From contig NZ_VLKP01000006.1 of NCBI RefSeq assembly GCF_007830115.1, forward strand, positions 149,540 to 213,539: a DNA stretch of 64,000 nucleotides. The letters are read 5' to 3'. Source of the stretch: Aerolutibacter ruishenii (GTDB taxonomy: Bacteria; Pseudomonadota; Gammaproteobacteria; Xanthomonadales; Xanthomonadaceae). Of this stretch, positions 1 through 9,166 are shown piece by piece. Positions within the stretch are counted from its first letter, which is position 1. The number at the start of each line of letters is the position of its first letter. The notes beneath the pieces were generated by a model, which searched no databases, was not told where the DNA came from, and saw only the letters and a list, made by a program, of their open reading frames with translations. The position numbers and the translations under genes are program-made.

Positions 1-109
1 TCTCGCACCGATGCCACCGCGGGCAGCCGATTGAGGCGTCGCCGTCGCCTGCGTTGAAGGCGATCGCGGTTTGCCCACGTCGCCGCCCCTGCTGCCGCCA
101 TCGCAACGA

Positions 110-135
110 AAAAGGCCCGCTCGCGCGGGCCTTTT
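110..135 (-). terminator. Intrinsic terminator downstream of the phosphate transporter gene
   Basis: A perfect 11-bp stem (110-120 with 125-135) encloses a 4-nt loop and ends in runs of A on one side and T on the other, so it can work on both strands. It lies 21 bp past the stop codon of the minus-strand phosphate transporter. Positions 1-109 show no gene start that I can support. Confidence 0.8.
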
Positions 136-156
136 CCTGTCCGGTGCAGAGGGCGT

Positions 157-1284
157 TTACACCCAGCCCATCAGCACGAACACCTCGTAGGATAGCCAGG
201 CCATGAAGCCGGCTGCGGGGATCGTGAGGATCCACGCCCAGATCATCTTCTCGACCACGGTCCACTTGATCGAGTTGAAGCGCTTGGCCACGCCCACGCC
301 CATGATGGCCGAGGAAATGTTGTGCGTGGTCGACACCGGGATGCCCAGCGACGACGCCAGCAGGATCACCGAGGCGGCGCTGGTCTCGGCCGCGAAGCCG
401 TGGATCGGGTGCAGCTTCACCAGCTTGTGGCCCAGCGTCTTGATGATGCGCCAGCCACCGGCGGCGGTGCCGGCCGCCATCACCAGCGCGCAGGTGACCT
501 TGATCCAGGTGTCGATGTCGTTGTCATTGATCGCACCCTCGGACGGGTGCAGGAACGCCAGCCACGACGGCAGGTTGTTGAGCGTGCCATCGGCCTGCGC
601 CGCCACCAGGGTCAGCGCGATGATGCCCATGGTCTTCTGCGCGTCGTTGGAGCCGTGGGCGAAGCCCATGGTGGCCGCACTGGCCAACTGCAGCTTGCCG
701 AACAGGCTGTTGACCCAGCGCGGGCGCGCCAGCCGCGCCAGCACGCCGCCGCTGGCCGCCATGCCGGAGATGATCGCGAACAATATCCCCATCACCATGA
801 AGCCGGCCATGAAGCCCAGCAAGGGTGATGTGAACATCGGCACGATCACCTTCCACAGCACGCCCGCGCTCTTCCAGACCGGTTCCTTGGGTTCGGACCA
901 GATGATGGCGTCGAAGTTGTTCATGGCCGCGGCGAACGCCGCGCCGCACAGGCCGCCGATCAGCGCATGCGAGGACGACGACGGCAGGCCCAGCCACCAG
1001 GTGATCAGGTTCCAGACGATGGCACCGAGCAGCGCGCACAGGATCAGCTGCGAGGTGACGTCCACCACGCCGGCATCGATGATGCCCGAGGCCACCGTCT
1101 TGGCCACCGCGGTGCCCCACAGCGCGCCGACGAGGTTGGTACTGGCGGCCAGCATGACCGCCTGCATGGGCGAGAGCACCTTGGTTGCCACGACCGTCGC
1201 GATGGAGTTCGCGGTGTCGTGGAAACCGTTGATGTACTCGAAGATCAGCGCCGTCGCGACGACGACGAGAACGAGGGTCAACAT
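157..1284 (-). CDS. pit: PiT-family inorganic phosphate transporter
   Basis: Low-affinity phosphate permease of the inner membrane, which takes up phosphate (as a metal-phosphate complex in characterised members) by proton symport. The 375-residue protein is almost wholly hydrophobic, with about ten membrane segments. It carries both halves of the PHO4 signature: GFHDTANSIA at residues 20-29 and GFAHGSNDAQKTMG near residue 210. This inverted duplication defines the family. The start is supported by GGGAG eight bases upstream. It lies 13 bp downstream of a PhoU-like DUF47 gene on the same strand, the usual pairing for pit genes, so the two are probably co-transcribed. No Pho box was recognised. 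Confidence 0.95.
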   Translation of the reverse strand: MLTLVLVVVATALIFEYINGFHDTANSIATVVATKVLSPMQAVMLAASTNLVGALWGTAVAKTVASGIIDAGVVDVTSQLILCALLGAIVWNLITWWLGLPSSSSHALIGGLCGAAFAAAMNNFDAIIWSEPKEPVWKSAGVLWKVIVPMFTSPLLGFMAGFMVMGILFAIISGMAASGGVLARLARPRWVNSLFGKLQLASAATMGFAHGSNDAQKTMGIIALTLVAAQADGTLNNLPSWLAFLHPSEGAINDNDIDTWIKVTCALVMAAGTAAGGWRIIKTLGHKLVKLHPIHGFAAETSAASVILLASSLGIPVSTTHNISSAIMGVGVAKRFNSIKWTVVEKMIWAWILTIPAAGFMAWLSYEVFVLMGWV

Positions 1285-1297
1285 GGTCCCGCTCCCG

Positions 1298-1924
1298 TCA
1301 GGAATTCTTCAGCACGATCTCGTAGGCCACCACGCCGGCCTCGCGGCAGCGGTCGATGGCCTTCTCCAGGATCTCGAAGAACTCCTTGAGCAGGAACATC
1401 TGCAGGTGATCGAGCTTGCCGGAGTAGATGTCGCGGTACAGCTCCAGCATCAGGCGGTCGGCCTCGTTCTCGATGGCGCGGAGCTTGTCGTTGAGCTCCT
1501 TCATCGGCTCCAGCTTCATGCTGCGCAGGGTCTTGACCATCTCCACCACCACGCCGGAGGCCTGCTCCAGCATCGCCGCGCGCGGCGCGAAGTCGATGTG
1601 GCCCAGGTGCTGGGTGGCCAGCGAGTAGCGGTCGGCGAACTTCTCGATCTGCTTGGGGATCTTGTACAACGCCGAGCCCAGCGCCTCGATGTCCTCGCGC
1701 TCGATCGGGGTGATGAAGCTGTTGACCAGCGCCTGGCTGATCTTCTCCGACGCGGTACGCTCGCGCTGGCGGGCCAGCTTGAAGGCGCTCAGTGCCGGTT
1801 CCCGGTCTGCCGCCTTGAGCATGGCGTGCAGCGCCTTGGCGCTCTCGTGCCCCGCGGCCGCCGCTTCCTCGAGCAGCGTGTAGAACTGGTTGCCTTGGCC
1901 AAAAATGGTTTGCAGGGAGAACAT
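1298..1924 (-). CDS. DUF47 / PhoU-like phosphate transport regulator
   Basis: A 208-residue, probably all-helical cytoplasmic protein of the TIGR00153/DUF47 family (distant PhoU relatives). It is rich in charged helices, such as the segment around KLRAIENEADRLMLELYRDI. Members are nearly always encoded next to pit and are thought to modulate the transporter, but the mechanism is not settled. The ATG at 1924 has AGAGG seven bases upstream. The reading frame stays open much further upstream, but that extension is antisense to the next gene and is rejected. It is the first gene of a two-gene operon with pit. Confidence 0.9.
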   Translation of the reverse strand: MFSLQTIFGQGNQFYTLLEEAAAAGHESAKALHAMLKAADREPALSAFKLARQRERTASEKISQALVNSFITPIEREDIEALGSALYKIPKQIEKFADRYSLATQHLGHIDFAPRAAMLEQASGVVVEMVKTLRSMKLEPMKELNDKLRAIENEADRLMLELYRDIYSGKLDHLQMFLLKEFFEILEKAIDRCREAGVVAYEIVLKNS

Positions 1925-2173
1925 GCGGGGCCTCTGGGTGCCGGGGCTCGTGAGCCGGGGATGGGGTAAGCGGGCGGAATTATGACGGTTTCGCGACGGC
2001 CGCGCTGCCCTCAAGGCGGCGTGAAGGCCCTGCCTGCTAAGATCGGCCCGCGGCTCACCTCGCCGTTTGCCTACCCCCTCCATGGACGACGACCCTGATC
2101 CGGCGCCTACCCGCGCCACCCCGCCAGCCTCGCTGACCCCGCCCCGCCCGTCGGGCACCCCGGAGTGGAGCCG

Positions 2174-3502
2174 ATGCTGGAGCTGCTGATCGTCTTCGCA
2201 CTGATCGTGCTCAATGCCTTCTTCGCGATGTCGGAGATGGCGCTGATGACTTCGCGCAAACTGCGGCTCAAGCAACTGGCCGAAACCAGCCACGGCGCCC
2301 GCACCGCACTCGCACTGGCCGAGCACCCGGACAACCTGCTGTCCACGGTGCAGGTGGGCATCACATTGATCGGTGTGCTGACTGGCGTGTTCGGTGGCGA
2401 GTCGATCGGCCTGCTGATCGCCGACGCCATCGACAGCGTGGTGCCCGCCGCGCGCGAGTACGCCCGCTCGATTGGCGTAGGCACGGCCGTCGGCCTGATC
2501 ACCGCATCGTCCGTGATCTTCGGTGAGCTGATCCCCAAGCGGCTGGCGCTCACCAACCCCGAGGGCATCGCGTCGGCGGTCGCCATTCCGCTGGACTGGC
2601 TGTCGCGCGTTGCACGCCCGGTGGTCGCCACGTTGGGCGCGATCAACCGCGGCGTGCTGCGCCTTCTGGGCATCGGCAACGACGCCCGCAGCGAGATCAG
2701 CGAAGAGGAGATACGCCTGCTGGTGACCGAAAGCCACGAGCAGGGCGTCATCGACGCCGACGAACGCAAGATGATGAACCGCGTGCTGAGCCTGGGCGAC
2801 CGCACCGCGGAAAGCCTGATGACGCCGCGCATGCGCATCACCTGGCTGGACATCAACGCCTCGCTGGAGGAGAACCTGGGAACGATGCAGGACAGCCCGT
2901 TCTCGCGCTTCCCGGTGTACCGCGACAGCGACCAGGACGTGGTCGGCATCCTCGAGGCCAAGTCGCTGCTGCGCGTTCTGCAGCCCGGCGCGCCGGTGGA
3001 CCTGTTCGACGACCTGCGCGAGGCGCTGTTCGTGTCCGAGTCCACGCACGCGCTGAAGCTGCTGGAGATCTTCCGGGAGGAGCAGCAATCGCTGGCGCTG
3101 GTGGTGGACGAGTACGGCGACGTGTCCGGCGTGGTCACGATCAACGACCTGATGGGCGCGGTAATCGGACGCCTGCAACCGGTGGAAGCCGACGCAGAGG
3201 CGACGGCACCGGTGGTGCAGCGTTCCGACGGCTCGTACCTGCTCGACGGTGCCCTGCCCGTGGAAGACCTGCGCGAACTGATCGGTGGCGGCCGCCTGCC
3301 CGGCGAGGACGAGCATGATTTCCACACGGCCGCCGGCATGGTGATCGCCTACTTCGGCCGCATTCCGCACGTGGGCGAACACTTTGAATGGGCGCAATGG
3401 CGCATCGAGGTGGTCGACCTGGACGGGCCGCGCATCGACAAGCTGCTGCTGCAACGCCAGTCCGTGCCGGACGAGGCAGGCGACGATGCCGTCGCGGCCT
3501 GA
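2174..3502 (+). CDS. CNNM/CorC (HlyC-type) transporter-associated membrane protein
   Basis: A 442-residue 'hemolysin family' protein. Residues 1 to about 190 form a DUF21/CNNM membrane domain (LIVFALIVLNAFFAMSEMAL at the start). About 205-325 are a CBS-domain pair (LMTPRMRITWLD; DEYGDVSGVVTINDL). About 340-430 form a CorC_HlyC domain. Characterised relatives export Mg2+ or Co2+, or resist metal stress; a true hemolysin role is unlikely. The ATG at 2174 has GGAG eight bases upstream; a GTG at 2165 is a less likely alternative. The 3' end overlaps the next gene by 17 bp, implying translational coupling. Confidence 0.9.
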   Translation: MLELLIVFALIVLNAFFAMSEMALMTSRKLRLKQLAETSHGARTALALAEHPDNLLSTVQVGITLIGVLTGVFGGESIGLLIADAIDSVVPAAREYARSIGVGTAVGLITASSVIFGELIPKRLALTNPEGIASAVAIPLDWLSRVARPVVATLGAINRGVLRLLGIGNDARSEISEEEIRLLVTESHEQGVIDADERKMMNRVLSLGDRTAESLMTPRMRITWLDINASLEENLGTMQDSPFSRFPVYRDSDQDVVGILEAKSLLRVLQPGAPVDLFDDLREALFVSESTHALKLLEIFREEQQSLALVVDEYGDVSGVVTINDLMGAVIGRLQPVEADAEATAPVVQRSDGSYLLDGALPVEDLRELIGGGRLPGEDEHDFHTAAGMVIAYFGRIPHVGEHFEWAQWRIEVVDLDGPRIDKLLLQRQSVPDEAGDDAVAA

Positions 3503-4118
3503 CCGGCGGCCGCACGATGTCGGCACGCGCGCGCTGCTGGACCTGATCGCCAACAGCTACCCGGGTGACAGGCTCCGACTGGGCGATGTACTGGCCGGTC
3601 TGGGCAACCGCTCCTTCGGGATGATGCTTTTCATCGCGACCCTCCCTGCCTTCATCCCGATCCCAGGGTTGGCGGGCGCGGTCAGCGGGCCGCTGGTGAT
3701 GCTGGTGGGACTGCAGTTGCTGGTCGGCCTGCGCCGGCCTTGGCTACCGCGGGCGCTGGCGGAACGCGGGCCACAGCGCCAGTCCCTGGTTCGTTTCCGC
3801 GACCGCCTGGCACCGTGGCTCGATCGGCTGGAGCGCCTGGTGCGCCCCCGCGCCGAGGCCGTACTGGACCTGCGCGTGGCCAGTTGCTTCACCGGCCTGT
3901 TGCTGGTGCTGCTGGGCCTGCTGCTGTCGCTGCCGATCCCGTTCACCAACTTCCTGTTCGGGGCCCTGTTGCTGCTGTTTGCGCTGGCCCTGCTGGAGCG
4001 CGACGGCTGGCTGATGCTGGTGGCATGGGGCGCCGGTATCGTCGGCATCGGCGTCTTCGGCGTGTTGTCGGGCAGCCTCGCGGGGGCCGCCTCGCGCTGG
4101 ATCGACCTGGCCATCTGA
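3486..4118 (+). CDS. ExoD-family exopolysaccharide synthesis protein
   Basis: A 210-residue membrane protein with the ExoD pattern: a soluble N-terminus (TRALLDLIANSYPGDRLRLG), then four or more hydrophobic segments with the conserved LPAFIPIPGLAGAVSGPLV near residue 60 and a second hydrophobic block from about 135. ExoD was named in Sinorhizobium for exopolysaccharide and alkali-tolerance phenotypes, but the biochemical role is unknown. The start at 3486 lies inside the end of the preceding CNNM-type gene. It ends 18 bp from the convergent GGDEF-EAL gene. Confidence 0.85.
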   Translation: MPSRPDRRPHDVGTRALLDLIANSYPGDRLRLGDVLAGLGNRSFGMMLFIATLPAFIPIPGLAGAVSGPLVMLVGLQLLVGLRRPWLPRALAERGPQRQSLVRFRDRLAPWLDRLERLVRPRAEAVLDLRVASCFTGLLLVLLGLLLSLPIPFTNFLFGALLLLFALALLERDGWLMLVAWGAGIVGIGVFGVLSGSLAGAASRWIDLAI

Positions 4119-4136
4119 TCAGGCACCAGCCGGGAA

Positions 4137-6269
4137 TCAGTCCAGCAGGCTCAGGAACTCGTCGACCGCCACCGGGTGGCCGATCCAGTAGCCCTGCGCC
4201 AGGTCGCAACCCCGTTCGCGCAGCAACGCATACTGGCCTTCCTTTTCCACGCCCTCGGCGACCACGGTGATGCCCAGCGAATGCGCCATCGCGATGATCG
4301 CGGTGGTGAGCGCCAGGTCGTCCGGGTCGCGCAGGATGTCGGCGATGAAACTGCGATCTATCTTGACCCCGTCCACGGGCACCCTGCGCAGGTGGCTCAG
4401 ACCCGAGAAACCGGTGCCGAAGTCGTCCAGCCAGACTTTCACCCCGGTCTGGCGCAAGCGCGAAAGCAGGTTGCCCGCGTGGACCTCATCGCCGATCACC
4501 GCCGTCTCGGTCAGTTCCAGGTGCAGCTGCCGCGCCGACAACCCGGTCTCTGCCAGGATCGCGGCCACCACCTTCGGCAGGTCGCCGCTGCGCAACTGCC
4601 GCGGCGAAACATTCACCGACACGAACAGCGGCCTGTCCCCGGACCGGCGTGTATTCCAGCGCACCGCATCACGGCACGCGGCCCGCAGCACCCGTGGACC
4701 CAGGACTTCGATCAGGCCACTCTGTTCGGCCACCTCGATGAACACCGAGGGTGCGACCAGCCCATGCTTGGGATGCCGCCAGCGCAGCAGGGCCTCCGCG
4801 CCAACCATGGTCCCTTCGGCCAGATCGAACACCGGCTGGTAGGCCAGGCTCAGTTCACCGCGGTCCCACGCACCACGCAGCTCATGCTCCATCTGCACAC
4901 GGCGCTCCACCGCCTGGTCCATGGCGCGGCTGTAGAAGCGGTAGCAGTTCTTGCCGGCGACCTTGGCCTGGTACATGGCGATGTCGCCGTTCTTCATCAG
5001 CGACGTCGCGCCGGAAGCGTCCTCGGGGAACAGCGTGATGCCCACCGAGGTACCAAGGAACACCTGGCGGCCTTCGATCATGAGCGGCTGCCCCAGCACC
5101 TCAACCAGCGCCTCCGCCAGCCGCGTGGCGGCCGATCGTATCTCGTCGCCGTAGCCGGAACCCGACTCCACCAGGATCACGAACTCATCGCCACCAAACC
5201 GCGCCAGCAAGGCGCCGTCACCACCGTGCTGCTGCACCACGTCCTGGATACGGTTGGCGAACTGCACCAGAACGTCATCACCGGCCTCGTGGCCCAGGGT
5301 ATCGTTGATGCGCTTGAAGTCGTCGATGTCGGCAAACAACAGCGCCAACTGGCGGCCCGCCCCGTGCAGCGTCAGCAACCGCTGGTCCAGCGCTTCGCGG
5401 AATGCAAGCCGGTTGTGCAGCCCGGTCAACGCATCGGTATACGCCATCCTGCGGATTTCACGGTCGTGCCGCGCGACGCTGGCCCCCATCCGCGAGAATG
5501 CATTCATCAGGTCGCCGATCTCGTCCCGCCGCTGGCTGGCCGGCAGCGGCGTATCGAAGCGACCCGCCTCGATGGAACGGGCCGCATCGGCAAGGTCACT
5601 GATGGGCTGCACCAGGAAACGCTGGATCAGCCAGGCCATCGCCACGCCCAGCGCCGCCAGCACGCCGCTGAGCAACCCGATCCACAACAGGTGCTGCTGC
5701 CCCAGCGCCTGCAACTGGCTGCGCAGGCCGGAACTGGCGCGCTCCTGGTGCTGGCGGACGACGTTGAGGTCAAAGCCCGCACGCACGCCACCGATGCGTT
5801 GCGAACCGATGGAAATGGGTGCCGATACATCCATGATGTCGCCACCCACCTGCGTATGCACGCGGCGCGCGGCGACGGCTTCGTACGCCAGCGGGTCGTC
5901 CATGGCCTGGCCGTAGCCGGGGATGTCCTCGCTGCCGTCGTGGACGATGCGCCCCTGCGCATCGAACACCTGGACGTAACGGGTACCGGGTTGCCGCAAG
6001 GTGGTCTGTCCCAGGCGCCCGATCTCATCCAGGTCGAAGTAGTAGAGCGGGTTGGCCATCGCCAACGCCATCTCGCCCACGACGCTTTCCGCGTTGCGCC
6101 GCAGCGTGTCGTTGGCCATCTCCCGCATGGCCGCGCGGCTGGTGGCTTCCACCTGTTCCTGCATCCGTTCCTGGCGGTGCCAGAGCACCACCAGCACCGA
6201 CAGGAAGAACAACAGCATCAGCGCCAACAGCCCAACGAAGCGGGCCTGCAGCCCGTGCCGGAGGCTCAT
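4137..6269 (-). CDS. Membrane-bound GGDEF-EAL cyclic di-GMP enzyme with HAMP domain
   Basis: A 710-residue protein. Residues 9-29 and about 193-215 are membrane helices flanking a periplasmic sensor region. HAMP follows (about 215-270), then GGDEF at 359-363 and EAL at 492-494. The phosphodiesterase site looks intact: LELTETAVIGD, VWLDDFGTGFSGLSHLR, VAEGVEKEG and the QGYWIGHP end are all present. The GGDEF motif is intact, but the inhibitory I-site RxxD is replaced by HGGD, so product feedback is probably lost. The net activity cannot be read from sequence. The start codon overlaps the stop of the upstream periplasmic binding protein by 4 bp (ATGA), so the pair is probably one sensory unit. 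Confidence 0.93.
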   Translation of the reverse strand: MSLRHGLQARFVGLLALMLLFFLSVLVVLWHRQERMQEQVEATSRAAMREMANDTLRRNAESVVGEMALAMANPLYYFDLDEIGRLGQTTLRQPGTRYVQVFDAQGRIVHDGSEDIPGYGQAMDDPLAYEAVAARRVHTQVGGDIMDVSAPISIGSQRIGGVRAGFDLNVVRQHQERASSGLRSQLQALGQQHLLWIGLLSGVLAALGVAMAWLIQRFLVQPISDLADAARSIEAGRFDTPLPASQRRDEIGDLMNAFSRMGASVARHDREIRRMAYTDALTGLHNRLAFREALDQRLLTLHGAGRQLALLFADIDDFKRINDTLGHEAGDDVLVQFANRIQDVVQQHGGDGALLARFGGDEFVILVESGSGYGDEIRSAATRLAEALVEVLGQPLMIEGRQVFLGTSVGITLFPEDASGATSLMKNGDIAMYQAKVAGKNCYRFYSRAMDQAVERRVQMEHELRGAWDRGELSLAYQPVFDLAEGTMVGAEALLRWRHPKHGLVAPSVFIEVAEQSGLIEVLGPRVLRAACRDAVRWNTRRSGDRPLFVSVNVSPRQLRSGDLPKVVAAILAETGLSARQLHLELTETAVIGDEVHAGNLLSRLRQTGVKVWLDDFGTGFSGLSHLRRVPVDGVKIDRSFIADILRDPDDLALTTAIIAMAHSLGITVVAEGVEKEGQYALLRERGCDLAQGYWIGHPVAVDEFLSLLD

Positions 6270-7198
6270 TCGACCTCCCGGCGCACGCGATCGATACCCG
6301 TGGCAAGCCGCTGGAGCGAGTCACGCGCGCGCTCGTCAAGGGGCTGGAAGCGGGTGGTCTTGAAAAACTTGAGCAATGCCTCGCTGGCGTCGGGGTCTGC
6401 GGCGGCATCCTCCAGCACCTGCACCAGGCGGTCGCGGATGCGCGCTTCCAGGTCGTCGCGCACCAGTTCCAGGGCGCGCGGGTACGGTTCCGACTTGCCG
6501 ATGATGACGAAATCGCGCGCGAACGCGGGCGGCATGTGCCGCGGGTTGTCCCAGTCCAGGTTGCTCATCGATCCCGCGTCAACCAGTCGCTTGTGCACCC
6601 ACGTCGAGATGTTCAGTTCGGAACGCGCGAACAGATAGCCGACCTCGTCGGCGGCAACGCCGTCCGCCGGCGCCAGCAGGATTTCCAGGCGCATGCCACG
6701 CGCCAGCAGTTCCGCCGCCGGGACGTAGTAGGCGCTGGTCGACGAGGCGCGCTGGAACGCCACGTTATGGCCACGCAGGTCGTCGAGCGAACGGATGCCG
6801 CTGTCGCGTCGGGCGAAGAAGATGCTGTGGTAGTAACTGGTGCCGTCACGCTCGGTCAGCAGGATGGGCTGCGCACCTGCGCGTTCGCGCAACAGCGCCG
6901 CCGAGGCCGCGGTTTCGGTGACCCAGTCAACCCGGCCGCGACGCAGGTAGCTGGCCATCTGCTGCGCGTCCTTGGCCATCAGCACGCGCCCCTCGCGGAT
7001 GCCGACATCGGCCATGCGCGGCACGACATAATCAAGCAGCGGCTTGAGCTGCTCGTAATGGTCCTGCGGGTTGTCACTGATGCGGCCAAGGACCAGCACG
7101 CCATCGTCCTGGGCAGCCCTGACCGGAAACAGCGCGCCGCAGGCGAATCCGAGCAGGACCAGGGCGACGCTGCGAAGCTGAACGATCAAGGAGCACAT
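6266..7198 (-). CDS. Periplasmic phosphate/phosphonate-binding-like protein (PhnD family)
   Basis: A 310-residue exported protein with a hydrophobic signal peptide (residues about 8-28). The rest matches the PhnD-like periplasmic binding fold (PF12974): YEQLKPLLDYVVPRMADVGI, the LRRGRVDWVTETAASAALL segment and RSLDDLRGHNVAFQRASSTS. No permease or ATPase gene is nearby. Instead it is coupled by a 4-bp overlap to the GGDEF-EAL gene. The likely job is therefore ligand sensing for c-di-GMP signalling rather than transport; that is inference from context. The ligand is unknown, since PhnD-like sensors bind a wide range of small molecules. Confidence 0.85.
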   Translation of the reverse strand: MCSLIVQLRSVALVLLGFACGALFPVRAAQDDGVLVLGRISDNPQDHYEQLKPLLDYVVPRMADVGIREGRVLMAKDAQQMASYLRRGRVDWVTETAASAALLRERAGAQPILLTERDGTSYYHSIFFARRDSGIRSLDDLRGHNVAFQRASSTSAYYVPAAELLARGMRLEILLAPADGVAADEVGYLFARSELNISTWVHKRLVDAGSMSNLDWDNPRHMPPAFARDFVIIGKSEPYPRALELVRDDLEARIRDRLVQVLEDAAADPDASEALLKFFKTTRFQPLDERARDSLQRLATGIDRVRREVE

Positions 7199-7278
7199 CC
7201 GGATGCCGGGCCGCTTGGCAGACTAAACGAATCCGCCGCTGGCGGGTATAGGCATGGCCGGGGAGAGCCTGCCAACGC

Positions 7279-8094
7279 TCACCCCGGCTTGGGACCCAGG
7301 CGGACGGTGCGTTCCACGTCGGCCAGGATGCCGCGCAGCAGCCGTACCTCGCGCTCGTCCAGATCGGCACGCAGGAACAGGCGGCGCAGCTTGCGCATGG
7401 CCGATTCGGGCACCCGCCCCTTGTGGAAGTCGATCAGGTCCAGCACCTCGGCCATCTGGCCAAAGAAGCCCTCCAGTTGTGCGTGCGTGGCGGGCGGATC
7501 GGTGCGACTGTCCGGATCTTCGTCCACGGATGGGGCGGTCACCGGATGCGGTCGCGGCGCACCCTCCGCCGCCCCCTTAGCGCCACCCAACAGGCCCAGC
7601 CGCAACTCGTAGGCCAGCACCTGCACCGCCATCGCCAGGTTGAGCGAGCTGTACTCGGGATTGGCGGGGATATGCACCGCGGCATGGCAGAGCTGCAGCT
7701 CATCGTTGTCCAACCCGGTGCGTTCGCGCCCAAAGACCAGGGCCACTTCGTCGCCCTGCCCGGCGCGCGCCACGGCCCGGGCAGCGGCGTCGGCGGGCAT
7801 CAGTTCCTCCAGCGCCACGCGACGGCTGCGGGCAGTGCAGCCCAGCACGAAGTGGCAGTCGGCCACCGCCTCGGCCAGGGTGGCATGGGTCATCGCGGCG
7901 GCGAGCACGTCGTCGGCACCTGCGGCCAGCGAGTAGGACTCCGCGTTGGGGGGCTTCTCCGGGGCCACCAGCACCAGCCGCGAGAGGCCCATGGTCTTGA
8001 TGGCGCGGGCCGCGGAGCCGATGTTGCCGGGGTGCTGGGTGCCGACCAGGACAATGCGCAGGCGGCTGGCGAGTGCGTGGGGGGCGGTGTTCAT
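7279..8094 (-). CDS. trmJ: tRNA (cytidine/uridine-2'-O-)-methyltransferase TrmJ
   Basis: A SPOUT-class methyltransferase that methylates the ribose of nucleotide 32 in the tRNA anticodon loop. The 271-residue protein opens with the family pattern RIVLVGTQHPGNIGSAARAI and has the C-terminal knot region (LVFGRERTGLDNDELQLCH, then IPANPEYSSLNLAMAVQV). The C-terminal 100 residues match the TrmJ extension (FFGQMAEVLDLIDF and RKLRRLFLRADL). The start at 8094 is chosen at the homologous N-terminus because the open frame continues far upstream without homology. It is divergent from suhB. Confidence 0.93.
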   Translation of the reverse strand: MNTAPHALASRLRIVLVGTQHPGNIGSAARAIKTMGLSRLVLVAPEKPPNAESYSLAAGADDVLAAAMTHATLAEAVADCHFVLGCTARSRRVALEELMPADAAARAVARAGQGDEVALVFGRERTGLDNDELQLCHAAVHIPANPEYSSLNLAMAVQVLAYELRLGLLGGAKGAAEGAPRPHPVTAPSVDEDPDSRTDPPATHAQLEGFFGQMAEVLDLIDFHKGRVPESAMRKLRRLFLRADLDEREVRLLRGILADVERTVRLGPKPG

Positions 8095-8190
8095 CGGCGG
8101 TAATGGTAAACTGGTCGGCCGGCCTCGAGCCGGATCGTTCTTTATCGCCGCCAGCCAGACCCCAACCTCAGCCACGAGAGGCCCGTTGCC

Positions 8191-9021
8191 ATGCAGAAAC
8201 CCGCCGTCACCCTCATGGTCAAGGCCGCCCGCGCCGCCGGCAACGTGCTGTTGCGCCACATGTACAAGCTGGACGCGCTGAACGTGGTGGAAAAGGACCG
8301 CATGGACTTCGCCAGCGAAGTCGATGCCCTGGCCGAGAAGGAGATCATCAAGGAGTTCCGCCGTTCCACCCCGGACTACGGCATCCTGGGCGAGGAAAGC
8401 GGCCCGCTCAACGGCGCCGAGGGCAAGGCCCGTTACGTGTGGGTCATCGATCCGCTGGACGGCACCAGCAACTACCTGCACGGCATCCCGCACTTCTGCG
8501 TGTCCATCGCGCTGCTGGAAGCCGGCGAGCCGATCCACGGCGTGATCTTCGACCCGCTGCGCAACGAACTGTTCACCGCCAGCCGCGGCAGCGGCTGCGT
8601 GCTCAACGAGAAGCGCGTGCGCGTGGCCGACCGCAAGGACCTCAACGGCGCGATGCTCATCACCGGCTTCCCGCCGCGCGAGCGCGCGCGTACCAGTGCA
8701 CAACTGAAGTGCGTGGACAGCCTGCTGACCGAGGCCGAGGACATCCGCCGCACCGGTTCGGCCGCGCTGGACCTGGCCTACGTGGCCTGCGGCCGCGCCG
8801 ACGCCTATTTCGAGGCCGGCGTAAAGCCGTGGGACATCGCCGCTGGCGCGCTGATGGTGCGTGAGGCGGGCGGCAAGGTCTGCGACTTCCGCGGCCGCGC
8901 CACCGGCCCGATGGACGTGCGCGGCATCAACCCGCGCCCGCTGGTGGCGGGCAACGTGCGCGTGGCCGAACTCCTGCAGCAGCGCATCGTCAACACCGGC
9001 TACGCCGCCGCGTTCGATTGA
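8191..9021 (+). CDS. suhB: Inositol-1-monophosphatase family protein SuhB
   Basis: A Mg2+-dependent phosphatase that dephosphorylates inositol-1-phosphate. In enterobacteria SuhB also takes part in rRNA antitermination complexes. The 276-residue protein has the metal-site motifs in order: GILGEESGP (Glu), [14 protein letters not shown] (the DPLDGT core) and [15 protein letters not shown] (third Asp). GAGAGG precedes the ATG by about nine bases. The gene is monocistronic and is closed by the terminator at 9096-9124. Confidence 0.95.
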   Translation: MQKPAVTLMVKAARAAGNVLLRHMYKLDALNVVEKDRMDFASEVDALAEKEIIKEFRRSTPDYGILGEESGPLNGAEGKARYVWVIDPLDGTSNYLHGIPHFCVSIALLEAGEPIHGVIFDPLRNELFTASRGSGCVLNEKRVRVADRKDLNGAMLITGFPPRERARTSAQLKCVDSLLTEAEDIRRTGSAALDLAYVACGRADAYFEAGVKPWDIAAGALMVREAGGKVCDFRGRATGPMDVRGINPRPLVAGNVRVAELLQQRIVNTGYAAAFD

Positions 9022-9095
9022 CGCCTGGTGCCGGGTTAACCCGGCGCCCCCCCTGCCCCGCCCGGCCTGAAGTCCGCGGGAAGCGCCTGACCAGA

Positions 9096-9124
9096 AGCCC
9101 GCGGTGTCATCGCCGCGGGCTTTT
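9096..9124 (+). terminator. Intrinsic terminator after suhB
   Basis: A 9-bp perfect G/C stem (9096-9104 with 9113-9121) with an 8-nt loop is followed by four T residues. It lies 75 bp past the suhB stop and excludes the upstream in-frame start of the next gene. Confidence 0.85.
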
Positions 9125-9166
9125 CCTGTATGTCCCCATGCGGCCCTCGCCTGCACGGGTGGAACC

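Noticed and set aside
1..57. Open frame ending in TGA at 55-57 that could be the tail of a plus-strand gene
   Set aside because: Only 18 Arg-rich codons are visible and they match nothing recognisable; too short to call.
1298..3553. 751-residue minus-strand frame extending the DUF47 gene upstream
   Set aside because: The extension is antisense to the CNNM-type gene and has shadow-like His/Gln/Arg composition; the real start has a ribosome site at 1924.
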